Positions 1 through 12,014 of a stretch of 52,355 bases of DNA are shown here, in pieces. Below the pieces are notes generated by a model. It was not told where the DNA came from. It made no database searches and worked only from the letters and a program-made list of their open reading frames with translations. The translations under genes were made by a program, and so were the position numbers. The stretch is from Burkholderia sp. LMG 13014 (GTDB taxonomy: Bacteria > Pseudomonadota > Gammaproteobacteria > Burkholderiales > Burkholderiaceae). The DNA lies in NCBI RefSeq assembly GCF_905232215.1, contig NZ_CAJNKE010000007.1, positions 1 through 52,355 on the forward strand, read 5' to 3'. Position 1 is the stretch's first letter. Each line of letters begins with the position of its first letter.

Positions 1-391
1 GTGTTCGGGGTGGGGTAGAGCATTGCACTCGTTGATCACCACCGCCACCGGCGAGATCAACCTCCCTCTTGTGGAGCGGAGCAGCTCCTATCGGCACCGC
101 TGAGCGCTGCGCTTTATCAGCCAGCAGAGGCGGATGTTGCTAAAGCGGCACGGACGACGTACCGCGACCGAGCAAAGGGCCGGCCGTCGAAGTCGGATGT
201 AACGCTACTTCGTTGCCTTGAAAGCAACGTTTCCGTTCTGAAGGTTTGGGCTGCGTATCGAAAGTCGTCGCACGCGATTGTCAGTGCTGCGACAGGGAGC
301 ACGACTTCGTCGGTTTCCGAAGGCGTCGCCATTCCCACCGGGATCCTGATCGTTAAGGGCCCTCGCCGAACGGGGAGGGCCTTGGAAATGA
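1..391. other. Gene-poor left edge, no confident gene
   Basis: No complete gene is convincing here. A plus-strand frame is open from 19 to the stop at 401-403, but it has no ATG, GTG or TTG start that I can support. Its downstream half reads like plausible protein, for example KGRPSKSDV and VAIPTGILIVKG. A minus-strand frame at 117-395 starts with GTG overlapping the stop of the oxygenase gene. Both may be decayed remnants. The base composition is lower in GC than the ribosomal region, as expected of accessory DNA. Confidence 0.4.
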
Positions 392-1357
392 TCACCAGTT
401 GAAGGGCCCTTGAACGCGGTGCGCGACGTTTCCGCCTTCCGGCATGTAGTGGATCACGAATGACTTGCGCGTGCTCCCTGGGGCGACATAATCGGCGCCG
501 CCGTGCACGAGCATCCCATGCCAGAAAAGGACCTCGCCCTTTTTCGCGAGGAACTCTTTGCGCTCGTATTTCGATGCAACCTCTTCAACGTACTCTTGAT
601 ACCGATCTGATTGCTCGGGGGATGATGTGCGGCGTTGAGTCTGCGGGTAGTTATCGAACTCGCTGAAAAGTGGCTCGCGGTGCGATTTCGGGAAATAGAC
701 CAGCGGCCCAGAGCCGGGCTTGATGTCTTCGAGCGCAACCCACACGCCGATAAGCGCATTCATCGGCCATGTGTGGAAGACGCATGTGTCCTGATGCAGA
801 AGTTGCATGCTTCCCTTTGAAAAGGTCAGCGAGAAGTGCGGCACGGCTGCGCGATCGAGTAGTGCGGAACAGATGCGGATAGCCTGCTTGTTGCGAAAGA
901 TCTTCGCGGCGGCCTGGTTATACAGATGGAACTCGCCGATGCGCCAGTTCGATTCCTCTCTCGCTTGACTGCGAGTTTCGCGCGGAAGGGAAAGTAGGTC
1001 GTTATGCGGCATGTGAGTCGTCTTGACTCCGTCGACGATGACGTCCGAGATGGCCAGGCCGTCGATCGCTTTGTCGGCGAACCAGGCGCTATCGACTTCT
1101 GAGGCATAGGCTTCCAGGTCGGCGAGGCCAAATACGTCCGGCATCGTGAAGTAGCCGTCTGTTACCCATTTAGACAGCAAATCGCGCTCGTCTGCGCTGA
1201 GCCCCCACCGAGCCGCGATTTCCGGAACTCGCGTTAACGCGTCGGGTTCTTCAAACCAAAGCTTGTAAGTCCGCTCGTTTTTCCAGTCGATGATGCCTGA
1301 CCGGGTTGCCGCCCGTCGTTCAAAGGCTCTTTTAACTTTTGAGATTATCGAGTTCAT
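392..1357 (-). CDS. Phytanoyl-CoA dioxygenase (PhyH) family protein
   Basis: A 321-residue protein of the PhyH family of Fe(II)/2-oxoglutarate-dependent oxygenases. These use iron, O2 and 2-oxoglutarate to hydroxylate small molecules or lipids. The facial triad is visible as H188-x-D190 (LLHQDT) with a distal H285 in the WHGMLVHGG segment. R297 (TRKSF) is placed to bind the 2-oxoglutarate carboxylate. The SGPLVYFPKSHR segment is also typical of the family. The N-terminal ~60 residues are charged and lie outside the core. There is no signal peptide, so it is probably cytosolic. It stands alone, antisense to the tRNA/tuf operon, in lower-GC DNA, which suggests horizontal acquisition. The substrate cannot be told from sequence. 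Family is confident, function unknown. Confidence 0.82.
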   Translation of the reverse strand: MNSIISKVKRAFERRAATRSGIIDWKNERTYKLWFEEPDALTRVPEIAARWGLSADERDLLSKWVTDGYFTMPDVFGLADLEAYASEVDSAWFADKAIDGLAISDVIVDGVKTTHMPHNDLLSLPRETRSQAREESNWRIGEFHLYNQAAAKIFRNKQAIRICSALLDRAAVPHFSLTFSKGSMQLLHQDTCVFHTWPMNALIGVWVALEDIKPGSGPLVYFPKSHREPLFSEFDNYPQTQRRTSSPEQSDRYQEYVEEVASKYERKEFLAKKGEVLFWHGMLVHGGADYVAPGSTRKSFVIHYMPEGGNVAHRVQGPFNW

Positions 1358-1439
1358 GCAGGTCCTCGGAAATAACGCAGGAGTTTGAAAGTCCAGACGG
1401 TGTGGCTGCTCGCAGAATATCGACGAATGGATTTAACCG

Positions 1440-1460
1440 CCGCCTTCGGGCGGATTTTTT
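1440..1460 (+). terminator. Rho-independent terminator-like hairpin with no upstream gene
   Basis: A 5-bp GC stem CCGCC/GGCGG closes a TTCG tetraloop and is followed by A and six T. The form is classic for plus-strand termination, yet no plus-strand gene is recognisable upstream. It may end a small RNA or be left over from a lost gene. Confidence 0.55.
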
Positions 1461-1655
1461 ATGGGATTTCTGGTGGATACTGAGGCGCTCGCCGAAGCCG
1501 GGTGCGCTACTTTAAGTGAACTGGGCGTAGTCTTCGCGGACCCCCGGCGCCGCTCGGAGGGGCAGCACGACCGAACGATTCTACAGTACGGGATGCGATT
1601 TTGAGCCAGGCGAAGTCGTAAAGCGCATTCGAGATTTTTTGCAGTGCACACATAT

Positions 1656-1760
1656 ATGACGAGTTATGCGTTCGGAACGGCAATCGGCAACTTCAATCGA
1701 GCCGTCAAAGCGGTTTCCGAGAAACTCGACAAGCTCGACAAAAAGGCGGACAAGCATTGA
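1656..1760 (+). CDS. Possible small protein, 34 residues, unknown
   Basis: ATG to TGA, 34 codons. The C-terminal half (NRAVKAVSEKLDKLDKK) is lysine-rich and heptad-like, as in a short amphipathic helix. No Shine-Dalgarno sequence precedes the ATG. I do not recognise it. It could be a small accessory or phage-type protein, or chance. Confidence 0.25.
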   Translation: MTSYAFGTAIGNFNRAVKAVSEKLDKLDKKADKH

Positions 1761-2075
1761 CCCTAAGCGCCAGCCCAGCTGGTCGGGTCGCGGCGTGCGG
1801 GGCAAGCGCAGCGAAGTTCGCTGTCTTGTTGCCGTGCTCGAGCGTTCCGCAGCACTAACCTCGATTCAGTACTAGAAGCAAGGCTTCGCTGTTCGGCGCA
1901 ACGACCGGGAGGCGCGCGCAAACCCACCCGCGCGTCGCCTCCGAGGCGGCACCGAGGCATTCGACGCGAGGCTGCGGTGTTCCCCAGCAATGGTGCTAAA
2001 ACCCCTACGAATACGGGGAGCAACGTTGGCGGAGCCCCCCGGCACGATATTTGCAAAAATTTTGTGTCTACCCGC

Positions 2076-2104
2076 TTGGCAGAGTGCTCAAGAGGTCGTA
2101 TGAT
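2076..2104 (+). promoter_or_regulatory. Candidate sigma-70 promoter upstream of tRNA operon
   Basis: TTGGCA at 2076-2081 and TATGAT at 2099-2104 are separated by exactly 17 bases. It would give a second, distal promoter for the tRNA-tuf operon or transcribe the 200-base leader. No gene starts directly downstream. Confidence 0.4.
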
Positions 2105-2271
2105 GGCGGTCTTTCGTTTTCAGCGTAGATGCAGATCGACGTTGAGGGCGGAGTCTGACGAAGATGTGGCACTGATCAGTAGCAACCATGCTTGCCTTAG
2201 CCGGGCAAGGGCGGGAGATCGGTGGTCAAGTAGGTGTCGGGAAGAGAGTGAAAATAATCTTCCGGATGTGC

Positions 2272-2300
2272 TTGACAGGTGTGCGATGCACCCCCATAAT
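2272..2300 (+). promoter_or_regulatory. Main promoter of the tRNA-tuf operon
   Basis: A consensus -35 TTGACA (2272-2277), a 17-base spacer and -10 CATAAT (2295-2300) lie 15 bases before the first base of tRNA-Tyr. The near-consensus form fits a stable-RNA promoter. Confidence 0.8.
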
Positions 2301-2314
2301 CGTCAGTTCTCTAC

Positions 2315-2400
2315 GGAGGGGTGCCCGAGTGGCTAAAGGGGGCAGACTGTAAATCTGTTGGCTTACGCCTACGTTGGTTCGAATCCAACCTCCTCCACCA
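2315..2400 (+). tRNA. tRNA-Tyr (anticodon GTA)
   Basis: Complete cloverleaf with a long variable arm (class II). The acceptor stem is GGAGGGG with CTCCTCC, the anticodon GTA is at 2349-2351, the T-arm is GTTGG-TTCGAAT-CCAAC, and the 3' CCA is encoded at 2398-2400. It is the first gene of the tRNA-tuf transcript. Confidence 0.97.
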
Positions 2401-2444
2401 AGATTATCAGCGCAGTGAGCGGTAAGGAATCGGTTGTGGCCCGT

Positions 2445-2518
2445 GCGGGTGTAGCTCAATGGTAGAGCAGAAGCCTTCCAAGCTTACGACGAGGGTTCGA
2501 TTCCCTTCACCCGCTCCA
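2445..2518 (+). tRNA. tRNA-Gly (anticodon TCC)
   Basis: Acceptor stem GCGGGTG with CACCCGC, anticodon TCC at 2477-2479, and encoded CCA at 2516-2518. It lies 44 bases after tRNA-Tyr, in the same transcript. Confidence 0.97.
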
Positions 2519-2542
2519 GACCGCGAAGTTGAAGCGTTAAGC

Positions 2543-2617
<75 letters not shown>

Positions 2618-2683
2618 GCAGTAAAAAGTCAGTGTCTTGTTTGCGCGCGGCGCAACCTGTGAAATTCCTTTTGGGAGTCGAAA

Positions 2684-3874
2684 ATGGCCAAGGGTAAATT
2701 CGAGCGGACCAAGCCGCACGTGAACGTTGGTACGATTGGTCACGTTGACCACGGCAAGACGACGCTGACGGCAGCGATCACGACGGTTCTGACGAAGAAG
2801 TTCGGCGGCGAAGCGAAGGCATACGACCAGATCGACGCGGCACCGGAAGAAAAGGCGCGCGGCATCACGATCAACACGGCACACGTCGAGTACGAAACGG
2901 CTAACCGCCACTACGCACACGTCGACTGCCCGGGCCACGCTGACTATGTGAAGAACATGATCACGGGCGCAGCGCAGATGGACGGCGCGATCCTGGTTTG
3001 CTCGGCAGCTGACGGCCCGATGCCGCAGACGCGTGAGCACATCCTGCTGGCCCGTCAGGTTGGCGTTCCGTACATCATCGTGTTCCTGAACAAGTGCGAC
3101 ATGGTGGACGACGCTGAACTGCTCGAGCTGGTCGAGATGGAAGTTCGCGAACTCCTGTCGAAGTACGACTTCCCGGGCGACGACACGCCGATCGTGAAGG
3201 GTTCGGCGAAGCTGGCGCTGGAAGGCGACACGGGCGAGCTGGGCGAAGTGGCGATCATGAGCCTGGCCGACGCGCTGGACACGTACATCCCGACGCCGGA
3301 GCGTGCAGTTGACGGCGCGTTCCTGATGCCGGTGGAAGACGTGTTCTCGATCTCGGGCCGTGGTACGGTTGTGACGGGTCGCGTTGAGCGCGGCATCGTG
3401 AAGGTCGGCGAAGAAATCGAAATCGTCGGTATCAAGCCGACGGTGAAGACGACCTGCACGGGCGTTGAAATGTTCCGCAAGCTGCTGGACCAAGGTCAAG
3501 CAGGCGACAACGTTGGTATCCTGCTGCGCGGCACGAAGCGTGAAGACGTGGAGCGTGGCCAGGTTCTGGCGAAGCCGGGTTCGATCACGCCGCACACGCA
3601 CTTCACGGCTGAAGTGTACGTGCTGAGCAAGGACGAAGGCGGCCGTCACACGCCGTTCTTCAACAACTACCGTCCGCAGTTCTACTTCCGTACGACGGAC
3701 GTGACGGGCTCGATCGAGCTGCCGAAGGACAAGGAAATGGTGATGCCGGGCGACAACGTGTCGATCACGGTGAAGCTGATCGCTCCGATCGCGATGGAAG
3801 AAGGTCTGCGCTTCGCAATCCGCGAAGGCGGCCGTACGGTCGGCGCCGGCGTCGTCGCCAAGATCATCGAGTAA
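2684..3874 (+). CDS. tuf: Elongation factor Tu, copy 1
   Basis: EF-Tu (396 aa) is the GTPase that carries aminoacyl-tRNA to the ribosomal A site. The G-domain motifs are G1 GHVDHGKT (19-26), DCPG (81-84) and NKCD (136-139). The two beta-barrel domains follow to the C-terminal KIIE. It lies 66 bases after tRNA-Thr, with GGGAG upstream of the ATG. This tRNA-linked copy is the equivalent of the tufB locus. From codon 4 through the stop it is base-for-base identical to the copy at 21944-23134. Only the third bases of codons 2 and 3 differ, a sign of continuing gene conversion. Confidence 0.98.
   Translation: MAKGKFERTKPHVNVGTIGHVDHGKTTLTAAITTVLTKKFGGEAKAYDQIDAAPEEKARGITINTAHVEYETANRHYAHVDCPGHADYVKNMITGAAQMDGAILVCSAADGPMPQTREHILLARQVGVPYIIVFLNKCDMVDDAELLELVEMEVRELLSKYDFPGDDTPIVKGSAKLALEGDTGELGEVAIMSLADALDTYIPTPERAVDGAFLMPVEDVFSISGRGTVVTGRVERGIVKVGEEIEIVGIKPTVKTTCTGVEMFRKLLDQGQAGDNVGILLRGTKREDVERGQVLAKPGSITPHTHFTAEVYVLSKDEGGRHTPFFNNYRPQFYFRTTDVTGSIELPKDKEMVMPGDNVSITVKLIAPIAMEEGLRFAIREGGRTVGAGVVAKIIE
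2693..3874. repeat. Perfect direct repeat, tuf copy 1 (1182 bases)
   Basis: I compared it line by line with 21953-23134 at an offset of 19260 and found no difference. Identity starts at codon 4 and stops with the TAA, and the flanks are unrelated. The repeats are in the same orientation and enclose secE to fusA. Confidence 0.97.
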
Positions 3875-3900
3875 GCCAGTTATTCGTTGATCGACAGTTT

Positions 3901-3924
3901 TGGGGCTGGCAACAGCCGGCCCCA
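3901..3924 (+). promoter_or_regulatory. Hairpin between tuf and tRNA-Trp
   Basis: TGGGGCTGGC and GCCGGCCCCA form a 10-bp stem with an AACA loop directly after tuf. No T-run follows, so it is more likely an mRNA 3'-end stabiliser or a tRNA processing signal than a full terminator. Confidence 0.5.
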
Positions 3925-3933
3925 GCATGGTTT

Positions 3934-4009
3934 AGGGGTATAGCTCAACTGGCAGAGCGTCGGTCTCCAAAACCGAAGGTTGGGGGTTCGATTCCCTCTG
4001 CCCCTGCCA
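3934..4009 (+). tRNA. tRNA-Trp (anticodon CCA)
   Basis: Acceptor stem AGGGGTA with TGCCCCT, anticodon CCA at 3967-3969, discriminator G, and encoded CCA at 4007-4009. Its place between tuf and secE is the common arrangement in proteobacteria. Confidence 0.97.
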
Positions 4010-4016
4010 AAAAATA

Positions 4017-4042
4017 GCCACGTGTCCTACGTGGCATTTGTT
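4017..4042 (+). terminator. Weak terminator or attenuator before secE
   Basis: The GCCACGT/ACGTGGC stem (4017-4023, 4029-4035) with a five-base loop is followed by a broken T-rich tract, ATTTGTTTT. It may partly uncouple secE-nusG from tRNA-Trp. Confidence 0.4.
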
Positions 4043-4052
4043 TTAAGGTGTT

Positions 4053-4433
4053 ATGGCGAATCCATCCGTCGAAACTGTAAATACCTCCGGCGATAAGCTG
4101 ATGCTGGCCCTGGGCGTATTGCTGGTCTTGGCCGGATTCGTGGGCTTCTTCTGGCTGGCCAATCAGCAGTGGTATGTCCGCGGTGCCGCGTTGGCGGTAG
4201 GTATCATCGCCGGCGTGGCCGTCGGGCTGATGTCCGCCCCTGGCAAGAGCCTCATCGCCTTTGCCAAGGATTCGTACAAGGAAGTCCGGAAGGTCGTTTG
4301 GCCCACCCGCAAGGAAGCAACGCAAACCACACTCGTCGTGTTCGGTTTCGTGCTCGTGATGGCGATTTTCCTCTGGTTGAGTGACAAATCGATCGAATGG
4401 GTGATTTTCTCGGCGATTCTGGGTTGGAAATGA
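4053..4433 (+). CDS. secE: Preprotein translocase subunit SecE
   Basis: SecE (126 aa) clamps SecY in the inner-membrane SecYEG channel. Three hydrophobic helices are visible, at about 17-37, 44-63 and 93-121. The second and third flank the conserved amphipathic segment [15 protein letters not shown]. The three-helix form is the one found in E. coli and relatives, not the short single-helix form. An AAGG precedes the ATG. nusG begins one base after the stop, so translation is probably coupled. SecY is encoded 29 kb away in the spc cluster. Confidence 0.97.
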   Translation: MANPSVETVNTSGDKLMLALGVLLVLAGFVGFFWLANQQWYVRGAALAVGIIAGVAVGLMSAPGKSLIAFAKDSYKEVRKVVWPTRKEATQTTLVVFGFVLVMAIFLWLSDKSIEWVIFSAILGWK

Positions 4434-4434
4434 T

Positions 4435-4992
4435 ATGAGCGATACTCCGGCATCCCCGAGCGGAAAGCGTTGGTACGTCGTGCACGCCTACTCCGGTATG
4501 GAGAAGAGCGTGCAACGCGCGCTTCAAGAGCGCATCGAACGTGCTGGCATGCAGGACAAATTCGGTCAGATCCTGGTTCCGACCGAAGAAGTGGTCGAAG
4601 TCAAAGGCGGCCACAAGGCTGTGACCGAGCGTCGTTTCTTCCCTGGCTACGTGCTGGTGGAGATGGAAATGACGGACGAAACGTGGCACCTCGTGAAGAA
4701 CACCGCGAAGGTCACCGGTTTCGTCGGCGGTGCACGTAACCGCCCGACCCCGATTTCCCCGAAGGAAGTCGAAAAGATCATGTCGCAGATGCAGGAAGGC
4801 GTCGAAAAGCCGCGCCCGAAGACCCTGTTCGAAGTCGGCGAGATGGTGCGTGTCAAGGAAGGCCCGTTCACGGACTTCAACGGCACCGTCGAAGAAGTCA
4901 ACTACGAAAAATCGCGCGTGCGTGTGTCGGTCACCATCTTTGGCCGATCCACTCCGGTCGAACTCGAGTTCGGCCAGGTCGAAAAAGTTTGA
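4435..4992 (+). CDS. nusG: Transcription termination/antitermination factor NusG
   Basis: NusG (185 aa) binds RNA polymerase, suppresses pausing and links it to Rho or to ribosomal S10. The N-terminal NGN domain (about 8-120) begins [14 protein letters not shown]. The C-terminal KOW domain begins [11 protein letters not shown] and ends in EFGQVEKV. The length is normal. secE-nusG is a tight pair downstream of tRNA-Trp. The ATG overlaps the ATGATATG junction with secE. Confidence 0.97.
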   Translation: MSDTPASPSGKRWYVVHAYSGMEKSVQRALQERIERAGMQDKFGQILVPTEEVVEVKGGHKAVTERRFFPGYVLVEMEMTDETWHLVKNTAKVTGFVGGARNRPTPISPKEVEKIMSQMQEGVEKPRPKTLFEVGEMVRVKEGPFTDFNGTVEEVNYEKSRVRVSVTIFGRSTPVELEFGQVEKV

Positions 4993-5001
4993 TCCCGATT
5001 C

Positions 5002-5025
5002 GGTGGGCAGCCTCGGCTGCCCACC
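5002..5025 (+). promoter_or_regulatory. Hairpin in the nusG-rplK spacer
   Basis: GGTGGGCAG and CTGCCCACC pair around CCTCGG. No T-run follows. A second hairpin, GAACGCC/GGCGTTC (5100-5106, 5113-5119), lies just before the rplK ribosome binding site. L1 represses rplK-rplA translation in E. coli by binding this leader, so this region is the place to look for the L1 site, but I cannot identify its motif with certainty. Confidence 0.4.
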
Positions 5026-5134
5026 TTCGCGCTTACGGCCCGCGTCATGGCCGTTGAGGAGCGTCAGTAGCCAGTGGCGAAAGCGCGTTATTACTCACCG
5101 AACGCCTTCTCTGGCGTTCCAATGAGGTTCACAA

Positions 5135-5566
5135 ATGGCAAAGAAGATTATCGGCTTTATCAAGCTGCAGATCCCTGCAGGTAAAGCCAACCCGTCGCCG
5201 CCGGTCGGTCCGGCACTGGGCCAGCGCGGCCTGAACATCATGGAGTTCTGCAAGGCGTTCAACGCGCAGACTCAAGGCATGGAGCCGGGTCTGCCGGTGC
5301 CGGTGGTCATCACGGCATTCGCTGACAAGAGCTTCACGTTCGTGATGAAGACGCCGCCGGCGACCGTCCTGATCAAGAAGGCGGCGAAGGTGGACAAGGG
5401 CTCGAGCAAGCCGCATACCGACAAGGTCGGTTCGATCACGCGCGCTCAAGCCGAAGAAATCGCGAAGACCAAGATGCCGGACCTTACGGCAGCTGATCTG
5501 GACGCAGCCGTTCGCACCATCGCTGGTAGCGCACGCTCGATGGGCATCACTGTGGAGGGCGTGTAA
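5135..5566 (+). CDS. rplK: 50S ribosomal protein L11
   Basis: L11 (143 aa) sits at the GTPase-associated centre of the large subunit beside 23S rRNA helices 43-44. The N-terminal domain shows the proline-rich thiostrepton/EF-G contact [13 protein letters not shown]. The C-terminal RNA-binding domain has [16 protein letters not shown] and ends [16 protein letters not shown] precedes the ATG. It is followed without a gap by rplA. Confidence 0.98.
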   Translation: MAKKIIGFIKLQIPAGKANPSPPVGPALGQRGLNIMEFCKAFNAQTQGMEPGLPVPVVITAFADKSFTFVMKTPPATVLIKKAAKVDKGSSKPHTDKVGSITRAQAEEIAKTKMPDLTAADLDAAVRTIAGSARSMGITVEGV

Positions 5567-6265
5567 ATGGCTAAGATCTCCAAGCGCCGTCAGGCATTTG
5601 CCGCCAAGGTCGATCGTCAGAAGCTGTACGCGATCGAAGACGCACTGAGCCTCGTGAAGGAATGCGCGAGCGCGAAGTTCGACGAGTCGATCGACGTCGC
5701 AGTCCAGCTCGGCATCGATGCGAAGAAGTCGGACCAGGTCGTTCGTGGTTCGGTCGTTCTGCCGGCAGGTACGGGCAAGTCGGTTCGCGTTGCAGTGTTC
5801 GCGCAAGGCGAGAAGGCTGAACAAGCGCGTGCAGCAGGCGCGGAAATCGTCGGTATGGAAGACCTGGCAGAGCAGATCAAGGCTGGCCAGATGGACTTCG
5901 ACATCGTGATCGCTTCGCCGGACACGATGCGTATCGTCGGTACGCTCGGTCAGATCCTCGGCCCGCGCGGCCTGATGCCGAACCCGAAGGTCGGTACGGT
6001 CACGCCGGACGTCGCAACCGCCGTCAAGAACGCGAAGGCTGGTCAGGTGCAATTCCGTGTCGACAAGGCCGGTATCATCCACGCGACCATCGGCCGTGCA
6101 TCGTTCGAGCCGACAGCACTGCGTTCGAACCTGTCGGCGCTGATCGAAGCGCTGCAGAAGGCTAAGCCGGCAACGAGCAAGGGCGGCTACCTGCGCAAGA
6201 TCGCACTGTCGAGCACGATGGGCGTCGGCGTGCGTGTCGACCAGGCTACGCTGGCAGCACAGTAA
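5567..6265 (+). CDS. rplA: 50S ribosomal protein L1
   Basis: L1 (232 aa) forms the mobile L1 stalk that helps release E-site tRNA. It also represses its own operon in E. coli. The family signature is seen in [16 protein letters not shown] and in the C-terminal [14 protein letters not shown]. The ATG follows the rplK stop directly, so translation is coupled. A GC hairpin after the stop (GGCCGCTTC region, 6276-6300) precedes the L10 leader. Confidence 0.98.
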   Translation: MAKISKRRQAFAAKVDRQKLYAIEDALSLVKECASAKFDESIDVAVQLGIDAKKSDQVVRGSVVLPAGTGKSVRVAVFAQGEKAEQARAAGAEIVGMEDLAEQIKAGQMDFDIVIASPDTMRIVGTLGQILGPRGLMPNPKVGTVTPDVATAVKNAKAGQVQFRVDKAGIIHATIGRASFEPTALRSNLSALIEALQKAKPATSKGGYLRKIALSSTMGVGVRVDQATLAAQ

Positions 6266-6299
6266 GCAAGTATTCGGGCCGCTTCGTTCGCGAAGCGGC

Positions 6300-6500
6300 C
6301 TACATGGGCTTTGGGCGGTTGTTCGTGCAGCAGGGCGAACAACCGGTTATCAAAGACCGTTGGTGGGGCGCAGCAGTCAGGTGATCCCTTAATTCAAGCC
6401 AACGCAGATGGCGAACCCGAAAAAGTTTTGCAGTGGTGAAGCCGCAGGCCGTGAAGCGATTCCCGGCGTGAGGTGGAAATACTCCTAACGAGGTCGGACG
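6300..6500 (+). promoter_or_regulatory. L10 leader, autoregulatory mRNA element
   Basis: The 308-base gap before rplJ is much longer than the other spacers here. It contains tracts like the known L10(L12)4-binding leader: GACCGTTGGTGGGGCGCAG, then GGTGATCCCTTAATTC, then CCAACGCAGATGGCGAACC. In other bacteria L10-L7/L12 binds this kink-turn RNA and lowers translation of rplJL. Boundaries are approximate, and a covariance search with the L10_leader model would settle it. Confidence 0.65.
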
Positions 6501-6573
6501 CCGTTGTTGAACGAGGTACGTGAGGTTTCGGCCATGCCGGCCGCGCCGAACGTATCGTTTCTGGAGGCTAACC

Positions 6574-7071
6574 GTGCCGCTTAATAGAGAAGACAAGCAA
6601 GCCGTCGTCGCTGAGGTTGCCGCGCAAGTCGCGAAGGCCCAGACCGTTGTGCTGGCTGAGTATCGTGGAATTGCGGTTGGCGATCTGACCAAGCTGCGCG
6701 CGAAAGCGCGTGAGCAACAGGTTTACCTGCGCGTGTTGAAGAACACGCTGGCGCGTCGCGCTGTTGAAGGTACGCCGTTTGCTCCGCTGGCAGAGCAGAT
6801 GACTGGCCCGTTGATCTACGGCATCTCGGAAGATGCAATTGCTGCTGCTAAGGTCGTCAACGACTTCAGCAAGAGCAATGACAAGTTGGTCATCAAGGCT
6901 GGTTCGTTCGATGGCAAGGTGATGGACAAGGCTGGCGTGCAAGCGCTGGCAAGCATCCCGAGCCGCGAAGAACTGCTCTCGAAGCTGCTGTTCGTTATGC
7001 AATCGCCTGTTTCGGGCTTCGCGCGCGCTCTGGCCGCGCTGGCCGAGAAGAAGCAAGCGGAAGCTGCGTAA
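6574..7071 (+). CDS. rplJ: 50S ribosomal protein L10
   Basis: L10 (165 aa) is the base of the L7/L12 stalk. The start is GTG at 6574, preceded by TGGAGG at 6562-6567. This gives the usual N terminus [14 protein letters not shown] and the normal length. An in-frame ATG farther upstream (6520) lies in the leader and is rejected. The N-terminal RNA-binding domain contains [15 protein letters not shown], and the C-terminal helix that docks L12 dimers ends [14 protein letters not shown]10 with L12 is expected to repress through the leader upstream. Confidence 0.95.
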   Translation: MPLNREDKQAVVAEVAAQVAKAQTVVLAEYRGIAVGDLTKLRAKAREQQVYLRVLKNTLARRAVEGTPFAPLAEQMTGPLIYGISEDAIAAAKVVNDFSKSNDKLVIKAGSFDGKVMDKAGVQALASIPSREELLSKLLFVMQSPVSGFARALAALAEKKQAEAA

Positions 7072-7134
7072 TCGAACGTGCATCAGCGTCATTGATCGCT
7101 GGCTGTATCCGAATTCAATTTAGGAGTATTTCAA

Positions 7135-7509
7135 ATGGCAATCGCAAAAGAAGACATCCTGGCAGCAGTCGAAGGGATGACCGTTCTGGAACTGAACGAA
7201 CTGGTCAAGGCATTCGAAGAGAAGTTTGGCGTGTCGGCAGCTGCAGTGGCAGTCGCTGGCCCGGCAGGCGGCGGCGCTGCTGCTGCTGCTGAAGAGCAGA
7301 CCGAATTCACGGTCATGCTGCTCGAAGCAGGCGGCAACAAGGTTGCAGTCATCAAGGCAGTTCGCGAACTGACGGGCCTGGGCCTGAAGGAAGCGAAGGA
7401 CCTGGTTGACGGCGCACCGAAGCCCGTCAAGGAAGCGGTGCCGAAGGCTGCTGCTGACGAAGCCAAGAAGAAGCTGGAAGACGCAGGCGCGAAGGCCGAA
7501 ATCAAGTAA
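7135..7509 (+). CDS. rplL: 50S ribosomal protein L7/L12
   Basis: L7/L12 (124 aa) is the multi-copy stalk protein that recruits translational GTPases. The N-terminal dimerisation helices cover about 1-33. An alanine/glycine-rich hinge ([13 protein letters not shown]) follows, then the globular C-terminal domain with [15 protein letters not shown] and [18 protein letters not shown] precedes the ATG. The gene is followed by an attenuator-like hairpin, as in other rif clusters. Confidence 0.98.
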   Translation: MAIAKEDILAAVEGMTVLELNELVKAFEEKFGVSAAAVAVAGPAGGGAAAAAEEQTEFTVMLLEAGGNKVAVIKAVRELTGLGLKEAKDLVDGAPKPVKEAVPKAAADEAKKKLEDAGAKAEIK

Positions 7510-7886
7510 GTTTCGGCTCGCTGCGCGAAGGCTGGCGGTATTTTCACCGCCGGCCTTTTTGTGCTTTGTGGGGACGTTATTCTGGCACTCATTCGGGAGC
7601 CCGAATAATCGGCCCCAGAAGCCAAAGAAAACCGCCTGATCGTTGTCATTGGTCACGAATGGCGGTTCTCTTTGTCTTCTGAAGCGACTGCAGAAGGCAA
7701 GTTTGGTCGGGTAGCGGGCAACACAGGCATCCGCTGCCGTCAGCCAGCGGTTGGTAGCGGCCAACCACCAAGCTTCTCGGCTCGTTCAAGCCGTCGAACG
7801 GCCATCGGGTCTCAGTCGGTGAACACTCGGGTTTGAAACGTCAAGGTATTCCGCCTCGATAGCACCCGCCGTGATTCGGAGATCGT
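7510..7886 (+). other. rplL-rpoB spacer
   Basis: This 377-base gap holds the terminator-like hairpin at 7528-7560, a small hairpin ATTCGG/CCGAAT at 7591-7606, and a third pairing AACCGCC/GGCGGTT (7630-7636 with 7661-7667). I see no gene and no convincing promoter. In E. coli this spacer carries an attenuator and an RNase III site that set the ratio of L7/L12 to polymerase, and these stems may do the same. Confidence 0.5.
7528..7560 (+). terminator. Attenuator-like terminator after rplL
   Basis: The 12-bp stem AAGGCTGGCGGT/ACCGCCGGCCTT has an ATTTTC loop and five T. Its form suits partial termination that lowers rpoBC expression relative to rplJL. Confidence 0.75.
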
Positions 7887-11993
<4,107 letters not shown>

Positions 11994-12014
11994 TCGGACT
12001 ACGGAGAGAAAGCA

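Larger units (their letters stand above)
1358..2271. other. Intergenic accessory stretch, mostly non-coding
   Basis: Between the oxygenase gene and the tRNA operon I see no sizeable gene. It holds a terminator-like hairpin (1440-1460), two short open frames without a ribosome binding site (1461-1604, 47 codons; 1656-1760, 34 codons) and a candidate promoter at 2076-2104. The longer six-frame openings here have neither a start signal nor familiar sequence. It may be debris of an element, but no transposase, integrase or attachment repeat is visible. Confidence 0.5.

Noticed and set aside
117-395. Minus-strand 92-codon frame overlapping the oxygenase stop
   Set aside because: GTG start overlapping the stop looks operon-like, but the sequence is low-information, a competing plus-strand frame exists, and no family is recognisable.
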